The notes under the pieces: model-generated
The model's input: the letters and a program-made list of their open reading frames with translations, nothing else
Databases searched by the model: none
What the model was told of the DNA's origin: nothing
Shown: positions 61,346 through 64,000 of the stretch, piece by piece
How positions within the stretch are numbered: position 1 is the first letter of the stretch
Layout: every line of letters begins with the position of its first letter
Translations under genes and position numbers: made by a program
Source of the DNA: Lunularia cruciata
Lineage: Eukaryota > Streptophyta > Marchantiopsida > Lunulariales > Lunulariaceae
Direction of reading: 5' to 3'
NCBI GenBank assembly: GCA_948567375.1
Contig: OX419760.1
Span: 20,150,001-20,214,000, forward strand
Length of the DNA: 64,000 bases

Positions 61346-62013
61346 CTTGATTGCCTGTATGTCAGCTCCTCCTGGGTTGTCAATATGCCTAGTGTGACTT
61401 TGCCTCCTGCGCGGCCACCATTCAGCGGGACTTAGATTTGCAGGTTTAAGATCTGTGATTATCAGATGTCCGCGGACACAAAATCTTCTTTCTCCAAAGA
61501 TCAGCGCAGATTACACAATAGCCGCGTGTCCTCGTTGAGTCCGCAAGCCTTCTCGTGGATTGAATGATATTCAAAGACTAGTCCCTTCGGAGGTGCTAAA
61601 ACTAGTAGACTTGCTTTGCCGCATACTAAGAAAGCAATGTTTGGTAGTGCGATAACTGGAGGTCCCGTTTTGCTTGACTGTGAGCGCACAAGTGACCTTC
61701 GTCCTGATTTCAATTTGCTTCATCCCTAGCCGGAAAGACGATTACTGACGATGAAAGTTGGAAGCATACTAAGGGATCTGTACGTTATTGTCATGCTTTT
61801 TGTGGCAGAAGTTGGAGATGGTTATACCTATTGCAGCACTACTGCCTTGCTGCATTTTTTCCTTGCTATTTGGACTTTCACCTGATTCCAGCCCTTCCGG
61901 ACAGTTATATGCATTTGCCTGACTCGTACAGCGTACACTCTATTTCCCTTCTATGCGGGTTTCTGGAATGATCAGTTTTGGGTTCCCAATACGTTCCTGC
62001 TAATACAGTATTC

Positions 62014-62053
62014 TATACATCTCTCGTGTGAAACACAACACGGGAGATGTATA
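62014..62053. repeat. Inverted repeat (16-bp arms, one mismatch)
   Basis: Left arm tatacatctctcgtgt, spacer gaaacaca, right arm acacgggagatgtata; 15 of 16 bases pair. Confidence 0.85.
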
Positions 62054-62362
62054 CAAGCAAAAACGAGCGGGTCCACTAAAAACTGTAGATCAAGTTTTCG
62101 ATGTTTATGAAGGTCAAAGATGATTCAAGGTAATGTTCACGTTTTACGAATCACGAAATCTAAAGTCAAAATTATGGTCTTTATTCAATTGTACGTTCAC
62201 TACGTTTGGGGTCTTGGGTTTACATTCATGGTATTGATACATATTCAGTATGTAATCTACCGCTTTCACAATTATACTGCGGGTGAAACTCTCAACATCG
62301 GCATGAAAATTCCTCGTATCACAATACTTTTCGCCCCAATTATGCGACCAAGTTTTCATTTT

Positions 62363-62395
62363 GATTTTTGCCTTCAAATTTTGAAGGCAAAAATC
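62363..62395. repeat. Perfect inverted repeat (16-bp arms)
   Basis: gatttttgccttcaaa, one central t, then tttgaaggcaaaaatc; all 16 bases pair. Upstream of the kinesin on the opposite side of any promoter. Could be a small cruciform or hairpin in a transcript. Confidence 0.9.
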
Positions 62396-62549
62396 TTCTT
62401 CATGTTTCTTGGAGTGTTCTGCCTTCAAGTAATGTCGCATAGGATTCTTTTCTGTCCGTTGTTTTCTCTACGTTACGGTTCGAGGTAGATTCTTGACTTT
62501 AAGGGTAGACAGACATGCGTATTCGGAGCGATGCAAAATGGAGAGCAAA

Positions 62550-63560
62550 GTTGATATCATGTGGGAGTAGGTTGTGCTCTATGGGGGCAAACAATTGAGA
62601 AATTCACTTTCCTTTTTGAGTTTAGATCAACCATGGTTGAATCAAAAGCAAACTCCGTCACAAGAGAGAAGTTTTACAAGAGAAATTATGTTATATGGAA
62701 ACTGTACACGCAATATTTCCTTATGGGACAAGAACTATGGAAGATTGTCACAAGGGAGGAGATAAAACCACAAGGAGATGATAAGAGCCTAGAGGTGAGA
62801 AAATGGAAGAAGAGAGTCAACCAAATCTTGCATTATCTTCAGATTTCCATTTCTCCCTCCATGTCTGGCTATGTTCAAGATGCAGAGACGCCACAAGGTA
62901 CTTGGCAAGCAATTGGAAAGGTATTTGAGACATTTGTGAACATAAGTTGCAGTTGAAACAAAAGCTCAATGTTGCAGGGGTCACAATCAGCAAATGAGTA
63001 CATATTTTCTATAAGGGGTATTGTTGACCAACTCGGCAACATTGGAGTCACATTAGATGATGATGATTTGACCATGATTGCCTTACAATGATTGGGTCTG
63101 AGTACCAATCTTCCATATGTAGATTGTTGTGCACAAGACTTTTCCTTCATTTCAAGATCAGATCGCTTGTTGGTGAGTGAAGAAATGTGATTGACAAGAA
63201 ACCAATTGTCTTCTTCAAATTTGCAAAATCAAGATCAAGCTCTCTATGTAGGTGCAAGCAAAGGTAGAGGTAATAGATGTATTTTTGGCCGTGGGAGTTT
63301 TCAATACAATGGTAATGGCAAAGGTGTTTGTGTACATCAACATCAACTTCTAAATTGTTACTAGATCCACAGACCGCCCCAACTACAACAAAGCCAAGAT
63401 TCGATAAGAGCAAAGGCTACATTCTCCCTGGACAATGTAAATGTTGTTATGCTCAAGCCATTATGCTAATGATTGTCACAAGCAACAACAAAAATAATAA
63501 CAACATAATACTGGTTGAGGCTACATTGCTCAACAAAACTTTGCAGCTTATGATTTAGAC
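62550..63560 (+). pseudogene. Copia-5 gag remnant
   Basis: Plus strand. From the ATG at 62633: MVESKANSVTREKFYKRNYV, IWKLYTQYFLMGQELWKIVT (NYxxWKxxMxxyLxxxxLW gag start), RKWKKRVNQILHYLQISISP, TPQGTWQAIGKVFE; then, in shifted frames, LKQKLNVAGVTISKSANEYI, RGIVDQLGNIGVTLDDDDLT (UBN2), GRGNRCIFGRGSFQYNGNGK (RG-rich linker) and a broken knuckle CKCCYAQ...MIVTSNNK near 63437-63480. A primer-site-like gatatcatgtgggag precedes it at 62553. No integrase or RT follows, so it is a 5' fragment. Confidence 0.82.
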
Positions 63561-64000
63561 AACTACCATGATCTTGAAGAATAAAGTCTGTTGACAATGA
63601 CTTATGTCATGGGGACTATAATGCAACTATTGAGGAGTGGTACAATGATTTTAAAGCAAGCAATCTGTCATGCGTATTTACATCATTACACAACATACAT
63701 TGCTGTCAACATCATACACTATAGAAGCACAACTCACACATAAGTCATACATTAACTCTAAAGTGTCACGATTAATCAGATCGTTTACAAATCAAATCAA
63801 TTGAACTTAGATCAATACTTGATCTGATCCTCAACAACTTACCAACAACAAGACACTCATTATTGTCAAGCCACACCCACTCTAGCTAAGATAATCCAGG
63901 TGATGCTCACTAGCTTTTTGTCCACTCTAGCCGGGAACTCAAAGGCTCAACATCAGAGAAGTAAGCTCTTTGGAGCTGCACTTTTAGGGTATACTCCTGA
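63561..64000. other. Right edge, no feature recognised
   Basis: AT-rich 440 bp without a supported gene, LTR or repeat partner in the window. It may be the continuation of the Copia-5 fragment or host sequence. Confidence 0.4.

Larger units (their letters stand above)
61346..62540. promoter_or_regulatory. Region upstream of the kinesin start (putative promoter/5' UTR)
   Basis: About 1.2 kb with no recognisable gene. Open frames at 61713-61501 and 62440-62144 (minus) and 62120-62488 (plus) match no family I know. Two short inverted repeats lie in it (62014-62053 and 62363-62395). No confident TATA box or transcription start can be named. Confidence 0.45.

Noticed and set aside
60485-60545. 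Hammerhead-ribozyme-like string (acatgagtcctgaaac) in repeat R, which would suggest a retrozyme
   Set aside because: The core CTGATGA is altered, stem II is absent and flanking arms do not pair well. The copies keep the string but not the needed structure.
61501-61713. 70-codon minus-strand frame upstream of the kinesin
   Set aside because: No recognisable domain, no splice link to exon 1 that improves the family match.
62120-62488. 122-codon plus-strand and 98-codon minus-strand frames
   Set aside because: They overlap each other across a perfect palindrome and match no family; most likely chance.

Overview
The window comes from a retrotransposon-rich nuclear genome of a streptophyte plant. 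The only host gene is a KIF6-type kinesin-9 on the minus strand. Kinesin-9 motors work in motile cilia, and flowering plants are known to lack them. That suggests a lineage with swimming sperm (bryophyte, lycophyte, fern, cycad/Ginkgo or charophyte relative); I cannot name the species.

The gene starts at about 61345 and runs leftward off the window. Nine exons lie at 61345-55497 (complete motor domain plus neck) and two at 703-516 and 311-25 (start of the tail). Eleven exons join in one frame with matched intron phases and GT-AG ends, and they follow the KIF6 family order without a gap. The intron between exon 9 and exon 10 is therefore 704-55496, 54,793 bp, and almost all of the window lies inside it.

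The intron is two nested retrotransposon stacks in a short stretch of native, repeat-rich intron. Left stack: Copia-1 (3563-31877; TSD gatta; a three-LTR structure with a half-tRNA-type primer site) contains Copia-2 (4659-13320; TSD ttaag), five LINE copies, two short LINE 3'-end pieces and a solo Gypsy LTR. Right stack: Copia-3 (32313-54705) contains Copia-4 (33998-51301; TSD aaagg), which contains an intact Gypsy (34158-41962; apparently identical 679-bp LTRs and a 1608-codon gag-pol), two LINE copies and a tail-only LINE insertion. All the Copia elements are decayed.

One LINE family accounts for all LINE copies. It has a coiled-coil/RRM-like ORF1, an ORF2 with APE endonuclease, RT and a C-terminal Cys/His motif, a 3' tail of TTCATTG-type repeats, and a 5' UTR of degenerate repeats of about 165-180 bp. 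A non-coding repeat (family R) lies in several kinesin introns and is the target into which Copia-1 inserted. Upstream of the kinesin are a putative promoter region, two short inverted repeats and the gag remnant of a fifth Copia element on the plus strand. No tRNA, rRNA, CRISPR or prokaryote-type features were seen.
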